DNA from: Streptomyces sp. NBC_00370
Lineage (GTDB): Bacteria > Actinomycetota > Actinomycetes > Streptomycetales > Streptomycetaceae
Direction of reading: 5' to 3'
Assembly (NCBI RefSeq): GCF_036084755.1
Contig: NZ_CP107968.1
Span: 3,441,501-3,505,500 of the forward strand
DNA length: 64,000 nt
Positions 16,965 to 28,685 of this stretch are shown here, piece after piece (position 1 is the first letter of the stretch; every line of letters begins with the position of its first letter). The notes beneath the pieces are model-generated. The model saw only the letters and a list, made by a program, of their open reading frames with translations, was not told where the DNA came from and did no database searches. Both the position numbers and the translations under genes were made by a program.

Positions 16965-17696
16965 GTCGGCGGGACCTACCCCGGCCCTGCGCGCGAGCGC
17001 GACGGCGGCCAGCGTGGAGTGCACGCCGAGCTTGCCGAGCACGTTCTGCATATGCGTACGGACCGTGTGCGGGGAGAGGAAGAGCCGCTCGGCGACGGCC
17101 TTGCGGCCGAGCCCGGCCACCATGCAGCGCAGTACCTCGCGCTCGCGCGGTGTCAGCGACTCGACGAGCTGCTCGCTCTCCGTACGGTGCTTGCGCGCCG
17201 CCGTCAGCTCCCGCAGGACGCCGGTGAGCAGCGCGGGCGGCAGATGCGTCTCGTCCCGCAGGACGCCCCGTATCACCGCCAGCAGCCGTTGCAGCGAGCA
17301 GTCCTTCGCGACCCAGCCCGAGGCGCCCGCCTGGAGCGCCAGCGCCGCGCGGCGCTGGTCGTCCCGTTCGGCGAGCACGACGCTACGGACGGACGGCTGG
17401 CCCGAACGGACCCCCGCCACCAGCGAGATGCCGTCGACCAGCGACAGATCGCCGTTGTCGGGCACAGCGCGCGCGACCGGCACCTGAACCGGTCCCGCCA
17501 CCATGCCCAGATCGGCGTCGACGAGCATCACATCGAACTTGCGGCCCTCGCCCGCCGCCCGATCCAGACACCGCAGCGCGGCAGGAGCACTGCCCGCCGC
17601 CGCCACGTCCACATCGGGCTCGGCTGCCAGGGCAGCGGCGAGCGACTCGGCGAAAATACGGTGGTCATCCACCACCAGAACCCGGATACGTACCAA
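16923..17696 (-). CDS. LuxR/NarL-type response regulator with receiver insertion
   Basis: A 257-residue protein with receiver domain residues 1-150: acidic pair D10/D11, likely phosphoacceptor D60 (FDVMLVDADL) and conserved K131 (WVAKD). The switch Ser/Thr is replaced by Ala109 (SVVLAERDD). A ~25-residue insertion (64-88) between the phosphoacceptor and the next helix is unusual. The LuxR HTH is at 180-235 (SLTPREREVLRCMVAGLGRK, LSPHTVRTHMQNVLGKLGVH). No kinase is adjacent. It overlaps tamR convergently by 42 nt. Streptomyces have many such orphan regulators; its target is unknown. Confidence 0.85.
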   Translation of the reverse strand: MVRIRVLVVDDHRIFAESLAAALAAEPDVDVAAAGSAPAALRCLDRAAGEGRKFDVMLVDADLGMVAGPVQVPVARAVPDNGDLSLVDGISLVAGVRSGQPSVRSVVLAERDDQRRAALALQAGASGWVAKDCSLQRLLAVIRGVLRDETHLPPALLTGVLRELTAARKHRTESEQLVESLTPREREVLRCMVAGLGRKAVAERLFLSPHTVRTHMQNVLGKLGVHSTLAAVALARRAGVGPADLAGDVVERGGQLA

Positions 17697-17940
17697 TGGA
17701 CACCCCCTGAAGGCGGGGAGTGGACGCCGCGGGGACCGCGCCCGGTGTGCGGGTGATACGTCAATGGCACGGCCGCCGCCGCGTGATGACCGCTACCCCA
17801 CCCCGGGCGTCGTTGCCCGACTGTCTCCACCCCTGATCAGCACCGGCCCCCACCGGTGCTGTGCATCAGCGTACGGCCGGGCGCCCCAAGCGGAAGGTAA
17901 ATTGCAGAACTGATTGGCCTGGGTGTTTATGGTGGGACCC

Positions 17941-18384
17941 ATGTTTCGTTTGGAGACAGGAGTCGACAAGGACCGGCGCACGGCACTGGGCGAGCGTCTG
18001 CGGGACACGAACACCGAACGCTCCCCCGTCCTGCGCACCCTGCGCGACAGCCCGCTCGGCGACGAAGTGCCGCTGCACGTCTGGCTGCTGGAGGAGTCGA
18101 CCGGTGCGCTGGCCGGCGGCCTGACCGGCCGCACCTGGGCCCGCTGGCTCCATGTGGACCTGCTGTGGGTGGACGACAGGTACCGCGGCGCCCGCCTCGG
18201 CAGCCGCGTGCTCGCCGAGGCGGAACGGCTCGCGCGGGAGCGGGGCTGCGCCCGCTCCCGGCTGGAGACCTGGGACTTCCAGGCGCCCGGGTTCTACCGC
18301 AAGCAGGGGTACGAGATCGCGGGGCAGGTCGCCGACTACCCGCCGGGCGTCACCGAGTTCATCCTGGTCAAGACCCTCAGCTGA
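17941..18384 (+). CDS. GNAT family N-acetyltransferase
   Basis: A 147-residue protein from the ATG at 17941 (ATG 17929 is possible; neither has a strong site). The acetyl-CoA loop is recognisable as LLWVDDRYRGARLGSRVLAEAE (~80-100, R/Q-x-x-G-x-G/A type), followed by RGCARSRLETWDFQAPGFYRK and GYEIAGQVADYP. The substrate is unknown. It is monocistronic, convergent with galK with only 25 nt between. Confidence 0.85.
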   Translation: MFRLETGVDKDRRTALGERLRDTNTERSPVLRTLRDSPLGDEVPLHVWLLEESTGALAGGLTGRTWARWLHVDLLWVDDRYRGARLGSRVLAEAERLARERGCARSRLETWDFQAPGFYRKQGYEIAGQVADYPPGVTEFILVKTLS

Positions 18385-18409
18385 CGGCGCCCGGCCACGA
18401 CGAGGGGGC

Positions 18410-19564
18410 TCAGCGCACCCGGTGCGCCCCCTTCGACGGTACGGCGGTGAAGACGCGCGGCGCGGTGTGACCGGCCACGGCGAAAGCCTCGGTGACGGAC
18501 TTGGCCACCGCGTCCGCCTCGGCCTCCTCGACCAGCACGACCGCCGAGCCGCCGAACCCGCCGCCGGTCATCCGGGCACCGAGCGCGCCCGCCGCCGTCG
18601 ACGCCGCGACCACCAGGTCCAGCTCCGGGCAGGACACCCGCAGATCGTCGCGGAGCGAGTCGTGCCCCGCCACCAGGACCGGGCCGACCGCGCGTATGTC
18701 GCCCGCGTCGAGGAGCGCGATGACCTGCTCCACGCGGTGGTCGTCGCTCACCACGTGGCGTACGTAGCGGCGTACGTTCTCGCTCTCCCCCGCCAGCCGC
18801 TCCAGCGCCGCCGGCAGCTCCGCGTACGGCACGTCGCGCAGGGCAGGTACGCCGAGCGCCCGCGCGCCCGCCTCGCACCCCGCGCGCCGCTCGGCGTACG
18901 CGCCGTCGCCGAGCGCGTGCTTGACGCGCGTGTCGACGACGAGCAGCCGCAGCCCGTGCGCCGCCAGGTCGAACGGGACCTGGCGCTGGGAGAGATCACG
19001 GGTGTCGAGGTACAGCGCGTTGCCGTCCTCGCAGCAGGCCGACGCCATCTGGTCCATGATCCCGCAGGGCACACCGACGAAGTCGTTCTCGGCGCGCTGC
19101 GCGAGGACGGCGAGCCGCGACGCGCTCAGGCCGAGCCCGAACAGGTCGTTCAGGGCGAGCGCCGTGACGACCTCCAGGGCCGCCGAGGACGAGAGGCCCG
19201 CACCGGTCGGGACGGTCGACGCGAGATGGATGTCCGCGCCGGTGACCGGATGCCCGGCCTCCCGCAGCGCCCAGACGACACCGGCCGGGTACGCGAACCA
19301 GCCCGCGTCGGGGTGCGGCGCGAGCTCGGCTACGTCGAGCTGGACGACGCCCTGGGGGATGTCGGCCGAGTGCAGCCGCAGGATCCCGTCGTCCCGCCGG
19401 GAGACCGCGGCGACAGCGGTGTGCGGCAGGGCGAGCGGCATCACGAAGCCGTCGTTGAAGTCGGTGTACTCACCGATCAGATTGACCCGGCCCGGCGCTG
19501 CCCAGACGCCGTCGGGTGCGGCGCCGTACAGCTCCTGGAACGTCTCGGCGGCGGCTTCACTCAC
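18410..19564 (-). CDS. galK: Galactokinase
   Basis: A 384-residue GHMP kinase, the first step of the Leloir pathway (galactose to galactose-1-phosphate). The GTG start at 19564 has GAAGGAG upstream and overlaps the galE end by 8 nt. Signatures are the galactokinase motif [19 protein letters not shown] (~26-44), the ATP loop [14 protein letters not shown], and the C-terminal [14 protein letters not shown]. It is the last gene of galT-galE-galK. Confidence 0.96.
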   Translation of the reverse strand: MSEAAAETFQELYGAAPDGVWAAPGRVNLIGEYTDFNDGFVMPLALPHTAVAAVSRRDDGILRLHSADIPQGVVQLDVAELAPHPDAGWFAYPAGVVWALREAGHPVTGADIHLASTVPTGAGLSSSAALEVVTALALNDLFGLGLSASRLAVLAQRAENDFVGVPCGIMDQMASACCEDGNALYLDTRDLSQRQVPFDLAAHGLRLLVVDTRVKHALGDGAYAERRAGCEAGARALGVPALRDVPYAELPAALERLAGESENVRRYVRHVVSDDHRVEQVIALLDAGDIRAVGPVLVAGHDSLRDDLRVSCPELDLVVAASTAAGALGARMTGGGFGGSAVVLVEEAEADAVAKSVTEAFAVAGHTAPRVFTAVPSKGAHRVR

Positions 19565-20558
19565 CCTGGTTCTCCTTCTCCTGTGCCTGCTCACGCTCTT
19601 GTGCGCGCTCACGCGCGAACGCCCACGCGTCCGCGACGATGCCCGCCAGATCCGTACGGCTCGGGACCCAGCCGAGCCGGCCGCGCGCGGTCTCGGCCGA
19701 CGCGACGAGGACGGCGGGGTCCCCGCCCCTGCGCCCGGTGACCACCTCGGGCACGGGGTGGCCGGTGACCTTGCGCACGGTCTCGATGACCTCGCGGACC
19801 GAGAATCCGGTGCCGTTGCCGAGGTTGCAGATCAGATGCTCGCCCGCCACCGCGGCGTCCAGCGCCCGCAGATGGGCGTCGGCGAGGTCGGCGACATGGA
19901 TGTAGTCCCGTACGCAGGTGCCGTCGGGCGTCGGGTAGTCCTCGCCGAAGACGGAGATCGACTCCCGTGTGCCGAGGGCGACTTGCAGCACCAGCGGGAT
20001 CAGATGCGACTCCGGGTCATGGCGCTCGCCGCAATTGCCGTACGCGCCGGCGACGTTGAAGTACCGCAGCGAGACGGCGGCCAGGCCGTGGGCGGCGCAC
20101 TCGCCGCTGATCATGTGGTCGACGGCGAGCTTCGTCGCACCGTACGGGCTGGTGGGCGCCGTCGGGTCGCTCTCCGTCAGCAGGGCGGAGGCGGGTTCGC
20201 CGTACGTCGCGGCGGTGGAGGAGAAGACCAGCGTGCGCACCCCCGCGGTGCGCATCGCAGCGAGCAGTGCCATCGAGCCGCCGACGTTGTTGTCCCAGTA
20301 CTTCTCGGGCTTGGCGACGGACTCGCCGACCTGCGAGGAGGCGGCGAAGTGCAGCACCGCGTCGTACGACGAGTCCAGCCACTTGGCGGCGTCCTGGACC
20401 CGGCCCTCGACGAACTCGGCACCCTCGGGGACCGCGACGCGGAATCCCGTGGACAGGTCGTCGAGGACGGTCACCGTGTGCCCCGCCTCCAGCAGATGGG
20501 CGGCGACCACGCTGCCGACATATCCCGCACCGCCCGTGACCAGGTACTTGTTCTTCAC
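19557..20558 (-). CDS. galE: UDP-glucose 4-epimerase
   Basis: A 333-residue extended SDR interconverting UDP-galactose and UDP-glucose. It has the NAD loop [15 protein letters not shown] at the N-terminus, the catalytic [14 protein letters not shown] (Tyr/Lys), and [22 protein letters not shown]. The GTG (20558) overlaps the galT stop as GTGA. The C-terminus carries an extra Glu/Gln-rich tail ([18 protein letters not shown]) not needed for catalysis; its 3' end also supplies the galK ribosome-binding site. Confidence 0.96.
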   Translation of the reverse strand: MKNKYLVTGGAGYVGSVVAAHLLEAGHTVTVLDDLSTGFRVAVPEGAEFVEGRVQDAAKWLDSSYDAVLHFAASSQVGESVAKPEKYWDNNVGGSMALLAAMRTAGVRTLVFSSTAATYGEPASALLTESDPTAPTSPYGATKLAVDHMISGECAAHGLAAVSLRYFNVAGAYGNCGERHDPESHLIPLVLQVALGTRESISVFGEDYPTPDGTCVRDYIHVADLADAHLRALDAAVAGEHLICNLGNGTGFSVREVIETVRKVTGHPVPEVVTGRRGGDPAVLVASAETARGRLGWVPSRTDLAGIVADAWAFARERAQEREQAQEKENQGE

Positions 20559-21598
20559 TCGCTCGCTACCTCTCGCAGTCGCCCGGCCGCGGCCTCCGGC
20601 GGCACGTCGTTGATGAAGACACTCATGCCGGATTCGGAGCCCGCGAGGAACTTCAGCTTGCCGGAAGTACGGCGGATGGTGAAAAGCTCCAGGTGCAGGG
20701 CGAAGTCGGCGCGCCCTGCCGCGTGGAACGGGGCCTGGTGCCAGGCGGAGATGTACGGGGTCGCCGGCTCGCCCTCGCCGAAGATCCGGTCGAAACGCTT
20801 CAGCAGCTCCAGATACATCCGGGGGAACTCGGCGCGGGCCGGCTCGTCGAGCGCCCGCAGGTCCGGCACGCGCTGCTTGGGGTAGAGGTGCACCTCGTAC
20901 GGCCAGTGCGCCGCGTACGGCACGAACGCCACCCAGTGCTCGCCCTCCAGCACCACCCGGACGCCCTCACGCCTCTCCCGCGCGACGACGTCGTCGAAGA
21001 GGTTGCGCCCGGTCGTCTCGCGGTGTTCGCGCGCCGAGCGCATCATGAGGGCCGTGCGCGGGGTGACGAAGGGGTACGCGTAGATCTGCCCGTGCGGATG
21101 GCCGAGCGTGACGCCGATCTCGGCGCCCCGGTTCTCGAACGGGAAGACCTGCTCGACCTGGTCCAGCTCGGCCAGCTCCGCCGTGCGGTCGGTCCACGCC
21201 TCCAGCACGAGCGCGGCCTGCTCCTCGTCGAGGGCGGCGAACGACGCGTCGTGGTCGGAGGTGAAGCAGACGACCTCGCAGCGCCCGGAGTCCCCGGCGA
21301 GGGAGGGGAAGCGGTTCTCGAAGACGACGACGTCGTAGTCGGCGTCCGGGATCTCGCTGAGTCTGCCGTCCCGCGAGGGGCACAGCGGGCACTCGTCGGC
21401 GGGCGGGTGGTACGTGCGCGCCTGTCGGTGCGAGGCGATGGCGACCGCGTCGCCGAGCAGCGAGTCGCTGCGGATCTCGGACGTGGTGGCGATCGGGCCG
21501 AGCGGCCTGCGGTCGACCGCGTCGCGTACGACGTCGTCACGACGGTCGTAGTAGATCAGCTCACGGCCGTCGGCAAGCGTCGTCACCGTCTTCTTCAT
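20555..21598 (-). CDS. galT: Galactose-1-phosphate uridylyltransferase
   Basis: A 347-residue enzyme exchanging UMP between UDP-glucose and galactose-1-phosphate. Start ATG 21598, with GGGAG about 8 nt upstream. It has the catalytic HPHGQ loop ([13 protein letters not shown]), a zinc-type CPLCPSRDG near residue 60, and [12 protein letters not shown] and DFALHLEL at the C-terminal half. It is first in the galTEK operon. Confidence 0.95.
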   Translation of the reverse strand: MKKTVTTLADGRELIYYDRRDDVVRDAVDRRPLGPIATTSEIRSDSLLGDAVAIASHRQARTYHPPADECPLCPSRDGRLSEIPDADYDVVVFENRFPSLAGDSGRCEVVCFTSDHDASFAALDEEQAALVLEAWTDRTAELAELDQVEQVFPFENRGAEIGVTLGHPHGQIYAYPFVTPRTALMMRSAREHRETTGRNLFDDVVARERREGVRVVLEGEHWVAFVPYAAHWPYEVHLYPKQRVPDLRALDEPARAEFPRMYLELLKRFDRIFGEGEPATPYISAWHQAPFHAAGRADFALHLELFTIRRTSGKLKFLAGSESGMSVFINDVPPEAAAGRLREVASE

Positions 21599-21773
21599 CG
21601 GTTTTCTCCCACCCACACCCACACCCAAACAGAATCGCACATAACAAATCACAAGTAAACAGTGGCGTCAACGGGAACGTACGCACGGAAGCGTCCGGGC
21701 GCTTCCCGGCACGACGGAGCCCCGCACGGCGGACCGTACGGGGCGGGGGGAGACGAAACGGGGAGGTGGGAAG
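21599..21773 (-). promoter_or_regulatory. Presumed gal operon promoter region
   Basis: A 175-nt gap upstream of galT. On the minus strand, nucleotides ~21660-21620 are unusually AT-rich (TTTACTTGTGATTTGTTATG), fitting a promoter, followed by a GT-rich GGGTGTGGGTGTGGGTGGG run just before the start. I cannot fix the -35/-10 boxes. No galR-type palindrome was recognised. Confidence 0.4.
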
Positions 21774-22475
21774 TCAGCTCTGCGGGTCGGCGTCCTGCGG
21801 TGCGGTTCCGTTCACCATCGCCCGGTCCAGCAGGCCCGTGCGCGCGGCGAGGGCCGCCGCTTCGAGTCTGGATCCGACGCCGAGTTTCATCAGCACGCGC
21901 TGCACGTGGGTCCTGGCCGTGCTGGGCGCGATGCCCATTCCCGCGGCGATCAGCCGGGTGTCCTCGCCCTCGGCGACCCGCACCAGCACCTCGACCTCGC
22001 GCGGGGTGAGCATCCGCAGCAGCCGCTGGCCCTCGTCGTCCGGCTGGGCCGCCGGGTTGAGCAGTTCGGTGAAGGCGCCCTGCAGTAACTGCGGCGCCAC
22101 CGCCGCCTCACCGGCCCGCGCCTTGATCATGGCGCGCTCCACGCCCTCGATGCGCTCGTCGTGCCGTACGTACCCGGAGGCGCCGGCGGCGAAGGCGGCG
22201 GCGATGCCGCGCGGGCTCGGTACCGGACCGAGCACCACGACGGCCACCTGCGGGCGCTCCCGCTTGATCCGGACGATCGGGTCGAAGACACCGGGCTCGG
22301 CGGGCGCCGCCGTCCCCATCAGGCACACCTCGGGAGACCGGCTCACCACCAGCTCGGCGACGCCCGCCGTGGGGGCGGCCGCCGCCAGCACCCGGTGCCC
22401 TCGCAGCTTCAGCGCAGAGGCGAGCGCCTCGGCCAGTAGTCGGTGATCGTCAACCACCATCAGCCGCACGCCCAT
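21774..22475 (-). CDS. Degenerate (phosphorylation-independent) LuxR-type response regulator
   Basis: A 233-residue receiver plus LuxR HTH protein. The first acidic pair is present (D9/D10 in MVVDDHRLLAEAL), but the phosphoacceptor Asp is replaced (Gly54 in EVCLMGTAAP) and the conserved Lys is Arg104 (SGYVRHDE), so canonical phosphorylation is not expected. The HTH is intact at ~155-212 (MLTPREVEVLVRVAEGEDTR, IAPSTARTHVQRVLMKLGVG). A GGGGG run precedes the ATG; an upstream GTG at 22493 is possible. It lies between the gal operon and the membrane beta-propeller genes, all on the same strand. Its ligand and targets are unknown. Confidence 0.85.
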   Translation of the reverse strand: MGVRLMVVDDHRLLAEALASALKLRGHRVLAAAAPTAGVAELVVSRSPEVCLMGTAAPAEPGVFDPIVRIKRERPQVAVVVLGPVPSPRGIAAAFAAGASGYVRHDERIEGVERAMIKARAGEAAVAPQLLQGAFTELLNPAAQPDDEGQRLLRMLTPREVEVLVRVAEGEDTRLIAAGMGIAPSTARTHVQRVLMKLGVGSRLEAAALAARTGLLDRAMVNGTAPQDADPQS

Positions 22476-22610
22476 CGACCAACCCCCATTCACACTGGAG
22501 CCTGGGCCCCCCGGCATCCTGACCCGGCAAGCTACACGCTTGTTCGACATCGCGCGCCCCTTACCGGGGAGAAGCCCACGGATTGTCGAATTCCGCGCAA
22601 TGAGGGCCCG

Positions 22611-24410
22611 CTAGCTCGCCGAGTAGGCCATGGCGAGATAGTTCGGGTCGTCGGCCGTCGGCTTGTCGGTCTTGCTCAGCAGGGTCTCGGACATGAAGAA
22701 GTGACCGCTCCCGTAGAGGAATTCCGAGTAGTCCGGGCTGAAGTTGGTCTGGGCCCTGGTCGACTTCTCGTCGCTCGGCGTCTCCAGCAGCACCGTCGGC
22801 TTGAACGTCGAACCGTCGATGGACACGATCTGCCGGCCCGTGCCGTACGGCGGTTCCTTGTAGACGATGACGTTGCCGCCGTCCATGCGCAGCGGGAAGA
22901 TCGAGGAGTCCTTGCCTGCGAGGGCGCGGTCCGTGGTCGATTTGCCGGTGGCGAGGTCGAAGGAGACGAGTTCGTTGGTCTCCAGACCGCCGTCCTCACC
23001 GCCCGGGTCGTGCGGTTCCGTCGCCACGTAGAGCTTGTTGTTGCCCACGACGACCTGCTGGCAGGCCTCGACCCGGACGGGGTCGCACTGGCCGCCGTAC
23101 TGGTCGGCGTCGGCCGGGATCTTGGCACGGAGCTTGCCGGTCTTCTCGTCGATCGAGAAGTAGTCCGAGATACCGCTGCCGTCACCGGCCGTGTCGCCGA
23201 CATCGGCCGCGACGACCAGCGGCTTGGCGGAGATCACGCTCGCGTACTCGACGCCGTCGGGCATCTTGAAGCTGGAGAGCACGGCGCCGGTGAGCGGGTT
23301 GAGGTTCTCGATGGTGACGGTCTGGGAGTCGAAGCCGCCGCACTTGCGGGCGGCCACGAGCGCCGCGTCCCCGCCGCCGTAACCCATGTCGTAGCAGCCG
23401 TTGGCGTCGATCTCCGGCTTCCACAGCTGCTTGCCGGTCTCCAGGTCGAACGCCACGCCGCCGTCCGTGCCGCCGGCCGCCACGGTCGAGGCGCCGATCG
23501 TCACTTCGCCGAACGAGGCAGCCGTGTCACCGGACTTGGCGTCGCCGCCCTTGCTCCACAGCAGCCGGCCCGCCTTCAGGTCGATCGCGCCGATCTGGGT
23601 GCACGCCTGGTACTTGGTGGAGGCGGTGCGCTTGTTCGCCTCGAAGGCGATGGCCGTGATGTTGTCCTTGACGTGCTTCGACGCCGCGCACACCTGGCCG
23701 GGGAGCGGGATCGTCCAGAGCTGGGTGCCCTTGGCCAGGTCGTAGCCGACGATCTGGTTGATGCCCGTCTTCACGTACGTCGTGTCGGTCAGCCACGAGC
23801 CCTGGACGTCGGCGTCGACGGTGAGCGTGGGCATCGGCAGGTTGAACGCGGACGTGGCCTTCACGTCGGCGGGCGCCTTCTCCTTGCCCGCGGGGAGGCC
23901 CTTCGTACCGCCGTCGCCGCCCTTGCCGCCGTCGGTGGCTCCCGAACTGCCGCCCTTGGCCTTGTTGTCGGAGTCGCCGCCCGAGGAGGCGAACCAGACA
24001 CCGGCGCCGACGATCAGCACCACGGCAACGGCCGCGGCGATGATGATCTGCGCCTGGGCGCTCAGCTTCTTCCGCCCGCCGCCGGGGCCGCCGGGGCCGC
24101 TCTGCGGGGGCTGGGTCGGGTACTGCTGGCCGTACGGGGGCTGCCCGTACGGAGGCTGGCCGTACTGCGGCTGCCCGTACTGCGGCTGCCCGTACTGCGG
24201 CTGGGTGGGGTACTGGTGCGGCGGCTGCGGCTGCTGGGGGTAGCCGTAGCCGGGCTGTCCCTGCGGCTGCGGCTCCGGCTGCGGCGGGATCGGCGCGCCG
24301 AATCCACCGGACGGCGGGGCCTGCGGCGGCTGGTTGGGCGGCTGCGGAGGCTGACCGGGCTGATTCGGGGGCTGGTCGGGCTGGTTGGGGGGCTGGGGCG
24401 GCTGGGTCAT
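22611..24410 (-). CDS. Pro/Gln-rich membrane-anchored PQQ-like beta-propeller protein
   Basis: A 599-residue protein. Residues 1-115 are cytosolic low complexity (PPNQP and QYGQP repeats at ~71-92). One membrane helix is at ~120-140 (AQIIIAAAVAVVLIVGAGVW). The rest is an extracytoplasmic PQQ-like propeller with repeated blades ending in G-x-x-L-W (LAKGTQLWTIPLPGQV, KAGRLLWSKGGDAKSG, LETGKQLWKPEIDA). It lacks the residues of PQQ dehydrogenases, so it is more likely a binding or scaffold protein. It is 55 nt downstream of a paralogue of the same build, a tandem duplication. Confidence 0.8.
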   Translation of the reverse strand: MTQPPQPPNQPDQPPNQPGQPPQPPNQPPQAPPSGGFGAPIPPQPEPQPQGQPGYGYPQQPQPPHQYPTQPQYGQPQYGQPQYGQPPYGQPPYGQQYPTQPPQSGPGGPGGGRKKLSAQAQIIIAAAVAVVLIVGAGVWFASSGGDSDNKAKGGSSGATDGGKGGDGGTKGLPAGKEKAPADVKATSAFNLPMPTLTVDADVQGSWLTDTTYVKTGINQIVGYDLAKGTQLWTIPLPGQVCAASKHVKDNITAIAFEANKRTASTKYQACTQIGAIDLKAGRLLWSKGGDAKSGDTAASFGEVTIGASTVAAGGTDGGVAFDLETGKQLWKPEIDANGCYDMGYGGGDAALVAARKCGGFDSQTVTIENLNPLTGAVLSSFKMPDGVEYASVISAKPLVVAADVGDTAGDGSGISDYFSIDEKTGKLRAKIPADADQYGGQCDPVRVEACQQVVVGNNKLYVATEPHDPGGEDGGLETNELVSFDLATGKSTTDRALAGKDSSIFPLRMDGGNVIVYKEPPYGTGRQIVSIDGSTFKPTVLLETPSDEKSTRAQTNFSPDYSEFLYGSGHFFMSETLLSKTDKPTADDPNYLAMAYSAS

Positions 24411-24465
24411 GACGTACGCACCTCGTGAGGAAGGAAAGAAGAAGGGGACGGGGAGGAGGGGCCGG

Positions 24466-26325
24466 TCACTGACCGAACGCCATCATCGTCTTGACCGACA
24501 TCTCGTCCTTGTCGCTGCCACCGCCGGAGACCCTCGGGTCGACAAGGAAGAACCGGCCGTCCACGTAGGAGTACCGCGGCGAGTAGAACCCGCTCTCGAC
24601 CTTCGCCGCCGAGTCCGGGTGCTTCTGCAGCACCTTGGGGGCGCCGCCGGTCGGCGCGACGGTCACCAGCTCGCCGCCCTTGCCGCCGTACGTCGCGGGG
24701 ACGTACGCCAGGACGTTCCCGCCCTCCATACGCATGGGGAGCATCTCCCGGGACGGCAGCTTCGTGCGCCACTTCGGCTTACCGGTGTTCAGGTTGAACG
24801 CGACGATCTCGTTGGTGTTGATGTCCTTCTTGGTGGGCTTCGTCGCCAGGTACAGCGTGTTGGCGTCGGCCGCCACACCGTTGCAGCCTTCCAGGGAGTC
24901 GTCGCCGAAGCTGAGGTCCCCGCAGTCCGCCGCCCAGAACTGGTCGTCGCTGCCGCTGAGTTGCGTGCGCTGGGTGCCGTTCTGGTTGAGCACGAGGACG
25001 CCCCACTTCGGCGCTGACGCGTCCGTGTGGTCCTTGAGCGAGACGACCAGCGGGTTGACCGAGAAGACCTTGTCGGCCTGCCAGCCGACCTTGAGCGGGA
25101 ACGTCCAACTGGCCTTGCCGGTAAGCGGGTCGAGCCCCTGCAACTGCCCCTTGAGCTTGTCGCTGGTCCCGTTGGGGCAGGTCTCGGCGGCGATCAGGGT
25201 CGTACCGCCCATGATCGCGTTCGGCTGGCAGTTGCCGGCGATCTTGCCCCAGAGGGCCTTGCCGTCGCTCACCCGGAAGGCGTCGGTGTAGCTGGTGCGG
25301 CTGTAGGTCACCACGTCACCGCTGGTCACCAGGGAGACGGTGAGCTTCATGTCGAAGGTCCCGCGGTCGGGGACCTCCTTCTTCCAGCCGCCCTGGCCGG
25401 TCTTCAGATCGATCTGCTGGAGCTGGTCGCAGTCGGCGGCATCGCCCGCGCTCTTCTTGGTCGCGATGACCAGTTTCCCGTCGGCCGTCGGGGAGGTCGG
25501 CGCCGAGCACACCGCCTGGCTGAGCGGGAGGGACCACTTCTCCTTGCCGTCGGTGACGGAGTAACCGACGATCTGCTTGTACATGGCCTTGACGACGGTG
25601 TCGCCGACGACCCACGGGCCGAAGACGTCGGCGCCGTCGCCCGGCACGTCCACGTTGTTGATCTGCAGCCACAGCGCCTTGGCGTCGCCGGGCTTGCGGC
25701 CGGCGTTGAGGTCGGCCTCGCCGCGGCCGGTACCGTTGCCGTCGCCCTGGTCGACACTGGCCGAACCGGTCGGCGTGGGCTTGGGGTCGTCGCTGGTGTG
25801 CGCGACGGGCGTGGTGCTGCCGTCGTCATCGCCGAGGGCGAACCAGGCGACGCCGCCGATGACCAGCAGCCCCGCGACGACGGCCGCGATGACAACACCC
25901 GGCCGGCGCTTGAAGAAGCCGTTGTTCCCGCCGCCGTTGCCGCCGTTGCCCGCGTTCGGGGGCAGGGTGGGGGCGCCGGGGTACTGCTGGGGCGGGTAGC
26001 CGCCGCCGTACGGGTTCGGCAACTGGCCGTAGGGGCCGGGCTGTTGACCGTACGGACCCGGCTGCGGCTGGCCCTGCGGATAACCGTAGGGGCCGGGCTG
26101 CGGCTGGCCTTGCGGATAGCCGTACGCAGGAGGCGTGTGGGGCGGGCCGGAAGGCGCCGGCGGCTGCTGCGGCGGGCCCTGCGGCGGCTGCTGCGGAGGC
26201 GTGCCGCCCTGCGGGGGCGTGCCCTGCGGGGGTGTGCCCTGCGGGGGTGTGCCCTCCGGCGGAGGCGGGACTTGCGGAGCGCCGAAGCCCCCCGGCGGTG
26301 GTTGATTGCTGGGTGGCTGAGTCAT
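24466..26325 (-). CDS. Pro/Gln-rich membrane-anchored PQQ-like beta-propeller protein (paralogue)
   Basis: A 619-residue protein of the same plan as its downstream neighbour. It has a Pro/Gln/Gly-rich cytosolic tail (1-140, with GTPPQ and YPQGQPQPGPYG repeats), a membrane helix at ~143-163 (GVVIAAVVAGLLVIGGVAWF), an acidic/Thr linker, then a propeller with blades such as VTDGKEKWSLPLSQAV, KTGQGGWKKEVPD, VSDGKALWGKIAG and LNTGKPKWRTKLPS. The cytosolic repeats could bind SH3- or WW-like partners or promote clustering; this is inference. The ATG has AGGGGGAAAG upstream. Together the pair may act at the envelope; no enzyme motif is seen. Confidence 0.8.
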   Translation of the reverse strand: MTQPPSNQPPPGGFGAPQVPPPPEGTPPQGTPPQGTPPQGGTPPQQPPQGPPQQPPAPSGPPHTPPAYGYPQGQPQPGPYGYPQGQPQPGPYGQQPGPYGQLPNPYGGGYPPQQYPGAPTLPPNAGNGGNGGGNNGFFKRRPGVVIAAVVAGLLVIGGVAWFALGDDDGSTTPVAHTSDDPKPTPTGSASVDQGDGNGTGRGEADLNAGRKPGDAKALWLQINNVDVPGDGADVFGPWVVGDTVVKAMYKQIVGYSVTDGKEKWSLPLSQAVCSAPTSPTADGKLVIATKKSAGDAADCDQLQQIDLKTGQGGWKKEVPDRGTFDMKLTVSLVTSGDVVTYSRTSYTDAFRVSDGKALWGKIAGNCQPNAIMGGTTLIAAETCPNGTSDKLKGQLQGLDPLTGKASWTFPLKVGWQADKVFSVNPLVVSLKDHTDASAPKWGVLVLNQNGTQRTQLSGSDDQFWAADCGDLSFGDDSLEGCNGVAADANTLYLATKPTKKDINTNEIVAFNLNTGKPKWRTKLPSREMLPMRMEGGNVLAYVPATYGGKGGELVTVAPTGGAPKVLQKHPDSAAKVESGFYSPRYSYVDGRFFLVDPRVSGGGSDKDEMSVKTMMAFGQ

Positions 26326-26526
26326 CTGCGCTTTCCCCCTGTTGTACGGCTCCCCGCCCGTCGTATCTCTTCCGCCGCGGCGGACAGTGGCTCCCGTGTG
26401 GTCACTTCAGTCGAGCGGGCCTTCTTTGTATCACTCGGTCTGATGTACGACAGGGGCCAGTCCCGCCCCTGTGCCCAAGGGAGAACCGGCCCGTGATACG
26501 CCTGTTACGAGGTCTTCGCCGCGCCG

Positions 26527-28368
<1,842 letters not shown>

Positions 28369-28442
28369 TTCACTCCTGTACCGGGGGATCGATCGACATC
28401 CCAGGGTAATCGCCACGAAGCGGCGGAGCCGCGCGGGCCGGT

Positions 28443-28685
28443 GATTCGGGGCGGCCGCGGGGCCGCCCCGTGATCTTTGAGTGTCACGGCTCCGGCCCGG
28501 CCGTCGTGACGGCGGCTTGGCCGGGTGCGGGTGCCGCGCGGCGGTTGTGTGGGGGGACTCGGCCCGGCTCGGCGTCCGCCCGGGCCGGGTATCGGTTGCG
28601 ACTCATGCCCCCTGGTCATTGTGGGCCGGAGGGTGCGGGTCAGGGCGGCATGAGCCGGGGGCTGTGCGGGCCGGAGCTTTTAGGC
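28443..28685 (+). repeat. Long repeat unit, copy A (truncated)
   Basis: The first of three direct copies, in forward orientation. It opens with a GC hairpin (GGGCGGCC/GGCCGCCCC at ~28449-28470) and GATCTTTGAGTGTCACGGCTC. It lacks the central ~115 nt of the full unit, then resumes at CGTCGTGACGGCGGCTTGGC, contains GGTATCGGTTGCGACTCATG, and ends GGCATGAGCCGGGGGCTGTG. Open frames through it differ from copy to copy and look non-coding. Confidence 0.8.
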
